DNA of 64,000 bases from Bacillota bacterium (GCA_023439185.1 JAEXOR010000049.1:1-64000), one strand, 5' to 3'; counted from the first letter of the stretch, positions 16,845-25,757 are shown. Notes: a model not told the origin generated them from the letters alone. A program made the numbers and translations.

Positions 16845-17252
16845 GTGAAAAAGGATCGCTATATTTATCCTGCAATATTTGATTACGCTGAGGACGGAAT
16901 ATCCGTCTCTTTTCCAGATTTGTCGGGATGTTTTTCTTGCGCAAATTCGGACGAAGAAGCTATTTTAATGGCTAAAGATGCTTTAGGTCTTCATTTATAT
17001 AGTTTAGAAGAAGATAATGATGAAATTCCCGCCTCTACTCCAATAAATAAAATACGCGTTGAACCCAATCAAGTTGTTGTACTGGTTGAGGTGCTTATGC
17101 CAACCATGCGCACTGCTATCGAAAACTATTCTGTTAAGAAAACACTATCCATTCCGCAATGGCTTAATAAACTTGCAATTGAAAAAAACATCAACTTTTC
17201 ACATGTCCTCCAAACCGCGCTTAAAGAACAGCTGGGGATAAAAGAGAGATGA
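16845..17252 (+). CDS. hicB: HicB-family antitoxin, apparently orphan
   Basis: 135 residues with a GTG start 8 nt after AGGAGG. N-terminal HicB fold: 'YPAIFDYAEDGISVSFPDLSGCFSCANSDEEAILMAKDALGLHL'-type phrase pattern (about 8-50); C-terminal ribbon-helix-helix-like segment 'LSIPQWLNKLAIEKNINFSHVLQTALKEQL'. HicB normally neutralises the HicA mRNA interferase encoded next to it; no HicA-sized frame is seen on either side. It may be a solitary regulator or a leftover of a degraded pair. Confidence 0.85.
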   Translation: MKKDRYIYPAIFDYAEDGISVSFPDLSGCFSCANSDEEAILMAKDALGLHLYSLEEDNDEIPASTPINKIRVEPNQVVVLVEVLMPTMRTAIENYSVKKTLSIPQWLNKLAIEKNINFSHVLQTALKEQLGIKER

Positions 17253-17269
17253 TAAGGCCTCTCTTTTAT
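17238..17269. terminator. Bidirectional terminator between hicB and the SNF2 gene
   Basis: An 11-bp inverted repeat (17238-17248 / 17259-17269) whose arms are A/T-rich at the outside, giving T-runs in both directions. It lies between convergent genes. Confidence 0.65.
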
Positions 17270-17306
17270 GCCGAACAAGGCTGCAGCTATACGTGAAAGC
17301 GGGGAA

Positions 17307-20300
17307 CTAATCTTCCAGTCTAAACAGTTCCTTCAGTTCAACGTTGGAAAGCTCGCTGAGACTGATTTCGCCCGTGGCAACCGCCAGTTCGGCCAGTTCT
17401 CTTTTGGACGCCATCATGGCGTTAATTTTTTCTTCGAAGGTGCCCAGGCTAATCAGGCGGTGGACCAGCACCGTCCTGTTCTGGCCTATTCTGTAGGTCC
17501 TGTCGGTGGCCTGGTCTTCCACGGCGGGGTTCCACCAGAGGTCGTAATGAATCACGTGGGTGGCCGCCGTTAAATTCAGTCCCGTGCCCCCGGCCTTGAG
17601 AGAAACCACCATCACGGGCGCGGCATCTTTATCCCCCTGGAATTCTTCTACCATGGCGTCCCGCTTCAGCCGGGAAACACCACCGTGGAAAAATGGGACC
17701 TCTATTTGCAATTCATCCCGGATCAACTCCACCAGCAGTGCGCCCATTTCCCTATACTGGGTGAAAAGCAGTGCCTTTTCACCGGCGGCCACAATCTGCT
17801 CCAGCAAATCCAGCGCCTTTTCGGCCTTGCCGGAATGCTGCCTGGCGACCTTTCCCTTTTTGCTGTACTGCACCGGGTGGTTGCAGATCTGTTTAAGCGA
17901 GGTCATCAGCTTAAAGACCAGGCCCTTACGGGTAATGCCTTCGCTTTGCTCTATTTCACCCATCACCTGTTCCAGCACCTGTTGGTACAGGGCGGCCTGC
18001 TCTTTGCTTAAATAACAGTTTTCTTCCTTAACCACTTTGGGCGGCAGGTCCTTGATAATTGATCGATCGCTTTTAAGCCTGCGCAGCAGGAAAGGAGCGG
18101 TGGCTTTTTTAAGCCGGTCGACGCTCTCCCCGTCCCTGTATTTTTCTATAGGGAGGGCAAAGTAGCCGGCAAAATTCTTTCGTTCGCCCAAATAACCGCT
18201 GTTGATGAAGTCAAAAATGCTCCACAGTTCCATCAGCCTGTTTTCCACCGGGGTGCCGCTCATGGCGATACGGCTCCCGGCCGCCAGGGACTTCACCGCC
18301 TTCGTCTGATCACTTTCCGGGTTTTTAATGTTTTGGGCCTCATCTATGACCAGCAGGCCCCATTTATTCCTTTTAAATTTAGCCCTTTCCCGGCGCAGGA
18401 TGCCATAGGAGGTGATGACCAGGTCAACGCCTTTGATGTTTAATCTGCGGTCGCTGCCGTGGTATACGGCCACCTCCAGTGAGGGGGCAAATTTGTTGCA
18501 TTCCTTGACCCAGTTGCCGATGAGGGTAGTCGGGCACACCACCAGGGCGGGCCCGGCAAGCCCGCCTTCCTCCTTCAGCTTCAAGAGCACGGCGATTACC
18601 TGGAGCGTCTTGCCCAGGCCCATGTCGTCGGCCAGGCAGGACCCCAGGCCCCTGACGGCGAGATGATACAGCCACTTAAAGCCCCGGTGCTGGTAGGGGC
18701 GCAGGTTGGCCTGCAAGCCCGCCGGCAAAACGACCTCCCCCGGCGCGCCCAGGTCGTCCACCAATTGCCTTAGCACCCGATCGGGGTTAAAAACAGCCCC
18801 CGCCGCTTCACCGGTGGCCGCGGCCCGCAGTGCATCCATTGAGGAAAGCCGCGGCGCCGGGTTGCGCAGCTTGGCTAAAATACCTTCGACTTCTTCCGGT
18901 TTAAGGAGCAGGTACCGATCTTTAAATTTCACCACTCCCGACGCCGATTCCGCCAGTCGGCGGAATTCTTCCCCGGTCATAGCAACGTCGCCCAGAGACA
19001 CCTGCCAGGCAAACTCCAGCATCTCGTCCAGGTTGAAATAGGAAACTTTTTTTTCACTGCTCCGCGCCGTCCCGGCCGCCAGCGCCAACCGGGGTACGGC
19101 CATTTGTTTCAACTCTTTGGGGATCATCACCCTGATGCCCAGCAGGGAACAGATCTGTTGTCCGCCGGTGACAAATTCGGCCAGGTTTGGCGGGGCAAGA
19201 CTGGCTTGTTTATTCCCTTTATGGCTTAAAAGCTTTTTCAGAATGGGAATATATGCACCGACAATGGTTAATTGGCGGGCCACTTCCCGGCGGACAAAGG
19301 CAGCCGGCCGGGAAAACAGTTCCTTTTGGCCGGAGAACAGTTCTTTTAAGGGCAACACCGGCGCCAGCGGGTCTTTTTTATTCTCGACATACACTTTAAG
19401 AGAAAATTTTTCCTTGCCGGGGCGGGGCAGCCCTATTTTAAGCACCGGAGCAATTTCGGCGGGGCGCAGGTTAAGCCAGCCAAGCCAGTCGGAAATGGCC
19501 TTTGCCGTTTGCTCTTCTTCGAATTTTTCCACCAGGTAAGGTTCCCCACAGAAAAATGCCCGGACCGTTTTATCGCCGGCATCGGGATTTATACCGGCAA
19601 AACGGCCAACCAGATGGGTTAGGATCAGGGTCAGCAGTTCTTCCGCAGCGTCGGCGCCTTCCAGAATCCCCTTTTCCTTCCGGCAAAAGATCATGTCGGG
19701 AGGCATTATTGAAGCGAGATACGCCATCACCGGCCGCAATTTTCCGGACCTGTCCAAAGGCCGGTAGACAACGTAAAAATTCCCCCGCCCGCCGGTCTTT
19801 ACCTTGTCTGTATCCAAGCTTCTTAAAACCGGGATAAAAGATGACGACCTGGCCAGTGCCTGAGCGACTGCCGTAACCGCGCTTAAAAAATCAGCCCCGG
19901 GGGATGTGCGGTTAACGGGCAGCTTGAAGGGCAGGGGAAGGAAAAGATCCCAGACATCCCCCGCCGGCAGCAGTACGCCCCTTTTTCTTTTCAGCATCAT
20001 TTTATCCCCCGTCGCCAGGGGTATATCCAGCATTTTTTCCTCCCCGGCCGGGAAAAACCGCACGGCGGAGCCGCTCTTTCCCTCTCCGGAAGCCGGCAGC
20101 GGGAATGTAAAAAAGGAAAGCGCCTGCCGGAACTGTCGCTTTCCGTGGTTATCAAGCAGAATTTTTTTCAGTTCCGCAGCGGAAGGATAAATAAGGGTAA
20201 AGGCCATATCCTTGAAAGAAAAGCCGTTTTCCTGCAGCGCAAGAGTGGCCATGGAGCGGGATATATTTTTGTAGGCTTTCAACAACAAGGCTTTAAAATC

Positions 20301-21077
20301 TCCACCGGAGTAAAAAAGGGGCGCGTCGCCCAGGAGGGTGAATATGGACTCGCTCTCTTTACTATCGGCCAGAGCGCTTAAGTCAACCGGTTCTTCTCCC
20401 GCCGGTTGTGCCGCCGGTTCTGTATTTTGCGCCGCCGCCCCGCTTTTCAGCCGGGAAATAATGACTTTTTGATAAGGTGTAAAAATAGGCGCGCCGGCAG
20501 CCATTCCTTCCGCCAGGATAGCGGTTGGTCCGGCTGCGGACTCCCGGCCGGTAAAACCTGCCTCCCGCATCAGTTCCCGGGGCTCGACATTACGCAATTT
20601 GAACAGGATTAAAGGGTCCTTGTCGATTTCGTTGGCCATGATATAATAAACAGCCGCCAGGTGTTTGCATGGGTTGGCCCAGTCCGGACAAGAACAGTGG
20701 GCAATTATGTCACTCCATGTTTCAGGCAAAAGAGAGATGTTATGCTGTTCCAAAAGCGGCAGAATTTTTTCAGGCAGCCGGCCCATGGACAGTTCGGCAG
20801 CCAAGGCCGGGTCTTCAGCTATTATGGCCCCGGCGGTTTCCTTTTCCTGCTGCGAAAATCCTTTTAGCCTGATATCTATCTTGTATGGGGTGGGGCGGGT
20901 GCCCTTTACCTTGGCATGCACCCTTCCCGATGCATCTATTTTAATTTCACTCACCCGTCCGCCGTTGGCATACCTTCTCCCCCGGGGCAGCCGATTGGTG
21001 TTATGGTCTATTCTTTCCAGGGCTTCAACCCAGGCATTGCCCCACCAGGTTTTCCCGTATTTTCTGATTCTCGACAT
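17307..21077 (-). CDS. SNF2-family helicase with N-terminal SWIM zinc finger
   Basis: 1256 residues. N-terminus 'MSRIRKYGKTWWGNAWVEAL' and a SWIM zinc finger 'AHCSCPDWANPCKHLAAVYY' (CxCxnCxH, about 127-146). A long middle region is followed by the SNF2 ATPase: Walker A DDMGLGKT (about 814), 'VIDEAQNIKN' (DEAQ box, about 910), 'SGTPVENRLMELWSIFDF', and helicase C with 'LLFTQYREMGALLVELI', 'LKAGGTGLNLTAATHVIH' and 'DQATDRTYRIGQ'. All motifs needed for ATP hydrolysis are present. In Bacillus the SWIM protein (YwqB) and SNF2 protein (YwqA) are separate; here they are one chain. It starts 20 nt after the glycyl radical enzyme gene with GGAGAGG upstream, so read-through is possible. Likely role: DNA-dependent ATPase or translocase of unknown target. 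Confidence 0.95.
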   Translation of the reverse strand: MSRIRKYGKTWWGNAWVEALERIDHNTNRLPRGRRYANGGRVSEIKIDASGRVHAKVKGTRPTPYKIDIRLKGFSQQEKETAGAIIAEDPALAAELSMGRLPEKILPLLEQHNISLLPETWSDIIAHCSCPDWANPCKHLAAVYYIMANEIDKDPLILFKLRNVEPRELMREAGFTGRESAAGPTAILAEGMAAGAPIFTPYQKVIISRLKSGAAAQNTEPAAQPAGEEPVDLSALADSKESESIFTLLGDAPLFYSGGDFKALLLKAYKNISRSMATLALQENGFSFKDMAFTLIYPSAAELKKILLDNHGKRQFRQALSFFTFPLPASGEGKSGSAVRFFPAGEEKMLDIPLATGDKMMLKRKRGVLLPAGDVWDLFLPLPFKLPVNRTSPGADFLSAVTAVAQALARSSSFIPVLRSLDTDKVKTGGRGNFYVVYRPLDRSGKLRPVMAYLASIMPPDMIFCRKEKGILEGADAAEELLTLILTHLVGRFAGINPDAGDKTVRAFFCGEPYLVEKFEEEQTAKAISDWLGWLNLRPAEIAPVLKIGLPRPGKEKFSLKVYVENKKDPLAPVLPLKELFSGQKELFSRPAAFVRREVARQLTIVGAYIPILKKLLSHKGNKQASLAPPNLAEFVTGGQQICSLLGIRVMIPKELKQMAVPRLALAAGTARSSEKKVSYFNLDEMLEFAWQVSLGDVAMTGEEFRRLAESASGVVKFKDRYLLLKPEEVEGILAKLRNPAPRLSSMDALRAAATGEAAGAVFNPDRVLRQLVDDLGAPGEVVLPAGLQANLRPYQHRGFKWLYHLAVRGLGSCLADDMGLGKTLQVIAVLLKLKEEGGLAGPALVVCPTTLIGNWVKECNKFAPSLEVAVYHGSDRRLNIKGVDLVITSYGILRRERAKFKRNKWGLLVIDEAQNIKNPESDQTKAVKSLAAGSRIAMSGTPVENRLMELWSIFDFINSGYLGERKNFAGYFALPIEKYRDGESVDRLKKATAPFLLRRLKSDRSIIKDLPPKVVKEENCYLSKEQAALYQQVLEQVMGEIEQSEGITRKGLVFKLMTSLKQICNHPVQYSKKGKVARQHSGKAEKALDLLEQIVAAGEKALLFTQYREMGALLVELIRDELQIEVPFFHGGVSRLKRDAMVEEFQGDKDAAPVMVVSLKAGGTGLNLTAATHVIHYDLWWNPAVEDQATDRTYRIGQNRTVLVHRLISLGTFEEKINAMMASKRELAELAVATGEISLSELSNVELKELFRLED

Positions 21078-21097
21078 TTATACCTCTCCAGGCCGGC

Positions 21098-23455
21098 TTA
21101 AAATGTTTTATGTTCGGTGCGGCCGATAATCTCATCCTGCAGCGCCTTGCCCAGGTCGCAGAAGTAGTCGCTATAGCCCGCCACCCGGACAATCAGGTCC
21201 CGGTATTTTTCGGGCTCGGCCTGGGCGGCGCGCAGGGTTTCGGCGCTGACCACGTTGAACTGGATATGGTGGCCGTCCAGCTTAAAGTAGGACCGCACCA
21301 GGTGGGCCAGCTTGTCAATGCCGTCTTCACCCTCCAGCAGCTGGGGAGTAAACTTCTGGTTCAGCAGGGTGCCCCCAGTGCGGATGTGGTCCATTTTGGC
21401 CGCGCTGCGAATCACCGCGGTGGGGCCCCGGCGGTCCGCCCCCTGCACCGGGGAAATGCCCTCGGACAGAGGCTGCCACGCTTTGCGGCCGTCCGGGGTG
21501 GCCCCGGTCACCGCACCGAAGTACACGTGGCAGGTGGTGGGCAGCAGGTTAATCCGGTATGTCCCGCCCCGGGTATTGGGCCGGCCGTTTACTGTATCGT
21601 AATAAGCGTCAAACAACTGCCGCATAATTTCGTCAGCATAGTCGTTATCGTTGCCGTACCGGGGGGTTTTGTTCAGCAGCATTTGCCGCACCTTTTCGGA
21701 ACCGGAAAAATCTTGGGCCAAAACGTTCAACAGCTCATCCATGGTTAAATTCCGCTGGTCGAACACGTGGCGCCTGACGGCCGACAGGCAGTCGGTCAAA
21801 CTGCCCAGCCCCACCCCCTGGATATAGGTGGTGTCGTACCGGGCGCCCCCTGCGTTGTAATCGACGCCCCGGGCAATGCAGTCGTCAATGAGCAAGGACA
21901 GAAAAGGCGCCGGCATGCGGGTGGCGTACAGCCGCTCAATGACGTTGTTGCCGCGCACCTTGATGTCCACAAAGTGCTGTAGTTGTTCCTTGAAAGCGAC
22001 CATTAAATCTTCAAAGGAGGAAAAACCGCGCGGGTCGCCGGTGGCAAGTCCCAGTTGCTCCCCGGTGCGCGGGTCGGCGCCGTTGTACAGGGTAATCTCC
22101 AGTATTTTGACCAGGTTCAGGTATCCCGTCAGGATATAGCTTTCCTTGCCGAAGGCGCCCGCTTCCACGCAGCCGCTGGCCCCGCCGCTGCGGGCGTCTT
22201 CCACCGACTTGCCCTGGCGCACCAGTTCCTGCACGATGGCGTCGGCGTTGAATATGGACGGCTGGCCCCAGCCTTGGCGCACGATGCGCAGCGCCCGTTT
22301 CAGGAACCGGTCCGGGTTCTTTTTGCTGAGCTGGATGTTGGAACTGGGCTGCAGCAACCGCATCTCGTCAATGATATCCAGCACCAGGTAGGTAACCTCG
22401 TTGACCCCGTCGGAACCGTCGGGCCGCAGCCCGCCGCTGTTGATGTTGGCGAAGTCGGTATAGGTGCCGCTTTCCTCCGCCGTAACCCCCACCTTGGGCG
22501 GGGCGGGCTGGTTATTGAATTTAATCCAGAAACACTGCAGCAGTTCCCGGGCCGCCTCTTCAGTCAGGGTACCGGCTTCAGTTTCCCGCCGGTAAAAGGG
22601 GTCCAGGTGCTGGTCCAGGCGCCCGGGGTTGAAGGCGTCCCAGGTGTTCAGCTCGGTAATTACCCCCAGGTGCACAAACCAGTAGTATTGCAGCGCTTCC
22701 CGAAACGTGGACGGAGCGTGGGCGGGCACCCGGGTGCAAACCACCGCGATTTGTTCCAACTCCTGCTTTCGAACCGGGTCGGGCTCGGTTTGGGCCATAG
22801 CCCGGGCCAGTTCGGCGTGGCGCTCGGCAAAGGTAATGATGGCCCTGGCGCAAATGCGCATGGCTCGCAGTTCCTCACTTTTGTCGCAGGCCGCGGGGTC
22901 GCGCAGGTAGTCCAGGCTGGCCAGCGCCGTTTCAATGTCGGCAATAAAGTCCAGCATCCCCCGGCGGTAAATTTTATCGCCCAGCACGGTGTGTCCCGGC
23001 GCCCGCTGTTCCATGAATTCGGTAAATATTCCGGCCCGGTATGCCGCCTGCCACCGGTCGTCCATGCGGTCGAAAATGATGTCGCGCATGGAACGGCCCT
23101 GCCAGTAAGGAATAATCTGTTCCCGGTACATCTGCCTGGCTCTTTGGTCCACGGCGAATGAGATCTTCTCCCGGGAATCAAGAAGCTCTAAATCCTGCAG
23201 GGAGTGACAGCACAATTCGGGATACGTAGGCGCCGCCTTCGGTTCGGGACCCCTTTCCCCGACGATCAGTTCCCCCGGCCCAACATAGATGGTTTTCTTC
23301 TCCATCAGGTACTGGAACACCATGGCCCGCAGCACCGGAGCGGAATGCGCGCCGGCGGTGCGATAAAATTCCGTGATCAATTCCGCCCGCTCGGTGGAAA
23401 TGCGCGGCGCGGTATCCAGGCTTTGCCGCCTGAGCTCGGCCACCCTTTTATTCAT
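21098..23455 (-). CDS. Glycyl radical enzyme, trans-4-hydroxy-L-proline dehydratase (HypD)-like
   Basis: 785 residues, matching the length of HypD-type enzymes. The thiyl-radical cysteine lies in 'GGASGCVEAGAFGKESY' (about 427, with the Cys-x-Glu pair of dehydratase-type glycyl radical enzymes) and the radical glycine in 'RVAGYSDYFCDL' (about 760). The CVE...G.FGKE pattern followed by 'YILTGYLNLVKILE' is closest to what I know of HypD, which dehydrates hydroxyproline to pyrroline-5-carboxylate. No proC neighbour is present, so the substrate remains an inference; other diol or amine lyases of the family are possible. It is cytoplasmic, oxygen-sensitive, and needs the activase encoded 18 nt upstream. 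ATG start at 23455 with GAGGGGG upstream. Confidence 0.88.
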   Translation of the reverse strand: MNKRVAELRRQSLDTAPRISTERAELITEFYRTAGAHSAPVLRAMVFQYLMEKKTIYVGPGELIVGERGPEPKAAPTYPELCCHSLQDLELLDSREKISFAVDQRARQMYREQIIPYWQGRSMRDIIFDRMDDRWQAAYRAGIFTEFMEQRAPGHTVLGDKIYRRGMLDFIADIETALASLDYLRDPAACDKSEELRAMRICARAIITFAERHAELARAMAQTEPDPVRKQELEQIAVVCTRVPAHAPSTFREALQYYWFVHLGVITELNTWDAFNPGRLDQHLDPFYRRETEAGTLTEEAARELLQCFWIKFNNQPAPPKVGVTAEESGTYTDFANINSGGLRPDGSDGVNEVTYLVLDIIDEMRLLQPSSNIQLSKKNPDRFLKRALRIVRQGWGQPSIFNADAIVQELVRQGKSVEDARSGGASGCVEAGAFGKESYILTGYLNLVKILEITLYNGADPRTGEQLGLATGDPRGFSSFEDLMVAFKEQLQHFVDIKVRGNNVIERLYATRMPAPFLSLLIDDCIARGVDYNAGGARYDTTYIQGVGLGSLTDCLSAVRRHVFDQRNLTMDELLNVLAQDFSGSEKVRQMLLNKTPRYGNDNDYADEIMRQLFDAYYDTVNGRPNTRGGTYRINLLPTTCHVYFGAVTGATPDGRKAWQPLSEGISPVQGADRRGPTAVIRSAAKMDHIRTGGTLLNQKFTPQLLEGEDGIDKLAHLVRSYFKLDGHHIQFNVVSAETLRAAQAEPEKYRDLIVRVAGYSDYFCDLGKALQDEIIGRTEHKTF

Positions 23456-23473
23456 GGTTTTCTTCCCCCTCGC

Positions 23474-24370
23474 TTAGTGACCCACCTGAACCACCAGGCC
23501 GTACCGGCCCAGTATAACGGCAATGGCATTCATCTTGTCATCGTCCGGCGGACGCAGATCGGGCAGGCTGTAGGTTTGGCCCAGCCGCCGGTACTTTTCG
23601 GCGCCGGCCCGGTGGTAGGGCAGAATGTGCACCCGGCGCACCCCAGGTAAAGTGGTGATAAACCGCCCGGCTGCATTGACATTATCGTCGTCATCGTTGA
23701 TCCCCGGCAGTATGGGTATTCTGATCACAATATTATTGTGGCGCGACGCCAGTTCCCGCAGGTTGTCCAGGATTACCCGGTTGGAAACGCCGGTATAATG
23801 CCTGTGCCGCTTTTCATCCATCATTTTTAGGTCAAACAAAAACAGGTCCGTCAGCCCGCTGATGTCCATAAGCTGCTCCCGGGGGGTAAACCCGCTGGTA
23901 TCCACCGCGGTATGTATTTCCCTGTTCCGGCAGCCGGCCAGCAGGGTTTTTAGAAAATCCGCCTGCATCAGCGGCTCACCCCCGGAAAAGGTGACCCCGC
24001 CGCCGGACTGATCATAGAAGATCACATCCTGCTCTATTTCCCGGATTAGCTCCACCGCCGGTATTTCCCGGCCCGCCATCTCCCTGGCTCCGCTGTGGCA
24101 TACCGCCGCACAGCGGCCACAGCCGGCGCATTGGCCTTGATTCTCATCAGATACCGGCAAAAGCACTCCATTGGCGCAGACCCCGGCGCATTCGCCGCAG
24201 CCGATGCACCGCTCGGCATAGAACATTACCTGGCGCCCCGGCCGCCGGCTTTCGGGGTTATGGCACCAATGGCAGCTCAGCGGGCAGCCCTTTAAGAAAA
24301 CGGTGGTCCTGATCCCCGGCCCGTCGTGCACCGAGTATTTCATGATGTCGAAAACAATACCTCCGGCCAA
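23474..24370 (-). CDS. Glycyl radical enzyme activating enzyme (radical SAM), HypE-like
   Basis: 298 residues. The radical SAM motif is CPLSCHWC (CxxxCxxC, about 30-37), preceded by 'VHDGPGIRTTVFLKG', the activase signature. Two ferredoxin-like clusters follow: 'CIGCGECAGVC' (about 55-65) and 'CAGCGRCAAVC' (about 81-91). 'TFSGGEPLMQADF' is the SAM-binding GGE motif. It installs the glycyl radical on the enzyme encoded next in the operon. I keep the TTG start at 24370 because it retains the conserved IVFDIMKYS N-terminus, although the nearest GGAGG lies inside this frame, so the exact start is uncertain. Confidence 0.92.
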   Translation of the reverse strand: MAGGIVFDIMKYSVHDGPGIRTTVFLKGCPLSCHWCHNPESRRPGRQVMFYAERCIGCGECAGVCANGVLLPVSDENQGQCAGCGRCAAVCHSGAREMAGREIPAVELIREIEQDVIFYDQSGGGVTFSGGEPLMQADFLKTLLAGCRNREIHTAVDTSGFTPREQLMDISGLTDLFLFDLKMMDEKRHRHYTGVSNRVILDNLRELASRHNNIVIRIPILPGINDDDDNVNAAGRFITTLPGVRRVHILPYHRAGAEKYRRLGQTYSLPDLRPPDDDKMNAIAVILGRYGLVVQVGH

Positions 24371-24732
24371 AAAACAACACCGCCATTTAATAACTGAGAA
24401 GCTTACTACGCATAATTATAGCATGTTAACTAATCAGTAGTCAGGAGTCAGAAGTCAGAATAAAAAACCAATGAAAACATACACTTAGCGGCAGCCTGAA
24501 TTTGAATACCTGAATAGCGACAAATCTATTTATAATAAAGAAGGATTGTCTGAAAATAAATAGAACGTATTTATTTATGGAATAAGGGTGGCAGGATCAC
24601 CCGGCGGAAGATTTTTTAACGGCGCTTAAACCATGAAGGTGCTGATCTCGCACGAAGCGAGGCGGTATTTTCATGGTTTTATTATTTCAGGGGAAAAAAT
24701 AGCGGTAAGCAACCCCGGAGCGAGGTATACGA
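24371..24732. other. Intergenic region between divergent genes with short tandem repeat and a nested hairpin
   Basis: 24437-24460 holds three near-copies of a 'agtcag(g/a)' unit. A nested RNA-type structure lies at 24628-24678: outer arms aaaccatgaa / ttcatggttt (24628-24637 / 24669-24678) and an inner stem ctcgc / gcgag (24647-24651 / 24657-24661). No gene is seen. The ribosome site GGAGCGAGG of the DUF3842 gene ends about 10 nt before its ATG. Confidence 0.6.
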
Positions 24733-25200
24733 ATGAACAACGACAATCCTTTCCGAATCGCGGTTATCGACGGGCAGGGGGGCGGCATAGGCGCCCAGCT
24801 GGTGGAGAAACTGGCTTTATCATTGCCCGCCGGTAAAGCGGAAATCATAGCCCTGGGCACAAACGCCCTGGCCGCCGGCAAAATGCTCAAGGCCGGGGCA
24901 AACGAGGCCGCCAGCGGGGAAAACGCTATCGTTTACAACGTCGGGCGCTCTCACCTGCTGGTGGGCGCCCTGGGCATCATCATGCCCTTCGGATTTGGCG
25001 GCGAAATGACCACTAAATCCGCCGAAGCCGTGGCCTTAGCGCCCGTTCCCAAATATATTCTGCACCTGAACCGTTCCGGAGTGGAAGTAATCGGCAAGAT
25101 GCAGGAGCCCCTCCCCCACCTGGTGGACATGCTGGTGGAAAAGGTGAAGCGCTTTTTCAGTGTGCACCATTCGGAGTCCAAAACAGATGTTTCAAAATAA
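24733..25200 (+). CDS. DUF3842 family protein
   Basis: 155 residues. The start 'RIAVIDGQGGGIGAQLVEKL' is a Rossmann-like glycine-rich loop; 'IIALGTNALAAGKMLKAGAN', 'NAIVYNVGRSHLLVGALGIIMP', 'GEMTTKSAEAVA' and 'KYILHLNRSGVEVIG' are characteristic of the DUF3842 family found in anaerobic Clostridia. The fold suggests nucleotide or small-ligand binding; the function is not established. ATG start with a GGAGCGAGG site. The cobalamin riboswitch begins about 50 nt after its stop. Confidence 0.88.
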   Translation: MNNDNPFRIAVIDGQGGGIGAQLVEKLALSLPAGKAEIIALGTNALAAGKMLKAGANEAASGENAIVYNVGRSHLLVGALGIIMPFGFGGEMTTKSAEAVALAPVPKYILHLNRSGVEVIGKMQEPLPHLVDMLVEKVKRFFSVHHSESKTDVSK

Positions 25201-25249
25201 AAAACTGGACAAAATTGCATAGAAGTATTATATTAAATTTTAACTTAAT

Positions 25250-25440
25250 ACATTGTCTGGGTTTAAGGGAACTAGGTGAAAGTCCTAGACGGTCCGGCCA
25301 CTGTAAGTGGTTAGCGGCTCTTTTTATACCACTGGTTCATGCACCGGGAAGGCGGAGCCACGCTAATAACCACAAGTCAGGAGACCTGCCCAGGCGATAC
25401 GCTTCAGCGACCTCCCGCGGAGAGGAATCAGCGTGGTTTA
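25250..25440 (+). ncRNA. Cobalamin riboswitch
   Basis: The core elements of the adenosylcobalamin aptamer appear in order: 'gggaactaggtgaaagtcct' and 'ccggccactgtaa' (about 25267-25305), 'gggaaggcggagcca' (about 25345-25360), and the B12 box 'aagtcaggagacctgcc' (25374-25390). An intrinsic terminator follows at 25454. It stands upstream of cbiM/cbiN, so B12 sufficiency should switch off cobalt uptake. Confidence 0.93.
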
Positions 25441-25453
25441 AGTATGTGCCGTT

Positions 25454-25487
25454 AAGCCTCTTCTCCCTGAGAGAAGGGGCTTTTTAT
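25454..25487 (+). terminator. Intrinsic terminator of the cobalamin riboswitch
   Basis: A 12-bp stem with one wobble pair (25454-25465 / 25471-25482, loop cctga) followed by tttttattt. It lies directly 3' of the aptamer and is the expected expression platform. Confidence 0.8.
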
Positions 25488-25488
25488 T

Positions 25489-25745
25489 TCATTACAACTT
25501 CATACCGGCGGGTAACTACCGCTTGAGAAGCGGTAGTTTAATTCGGATAGTGCGGTCGGGCACGGCAGCGCCAACTAACTTGGTCTGCAAACCCAAACCG
25601 GTAAACCGGGCCTGTTCAAACACTCAATTTGCGTAACGGAGGTGATTGAGCGCCTGGTTTGATGCGCCTTTTAAAGGCCCCGGTAAGGGTTTTTTATGTT
25701 TTGCAATTATGGTTAATCTTCCCGGTAAAAATAACCTAAAACGAG
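25489..25745 (+). promoter_or_regulatory. Second structured leader between the riboswitch terminator and cbiM
   Basis: About 250 nt without a gene but with strong base-pairing potential. A perfect 11-bp hairpin occurs at 25514-25524 / 25528-25538. A nested hairpin occurs with arms tcaaac / gtttga and ctcaat / attgag inside about 25615-25662. A long-range pairing of aaaccc...ccgg...ggcc (25589-25612) with ggccccggtaagggttt (25676-25692) ends in ttttttat, like a large multi-branched terminator. No B12 box is present. A second metal- or cofactor-sensing element is possible but unproven. Confidence 0.5.
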
Positions 25746-25757
25746 GTGGATGTGAGA

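Noticed and set aside
22055..23161. 368-codon open frame on the plus strand
   Set aside because: Antisense to the glycyl radical enzyme, whose motifs and length are convincing; the plus-strand frame has no recognisable domain.
24437..24460. Short agtcag-type repeats as a CRISPR or VNTR
   Set aside because: Only three imperfect 6-10 nt units with no spacers; too short for a CRISPR array.
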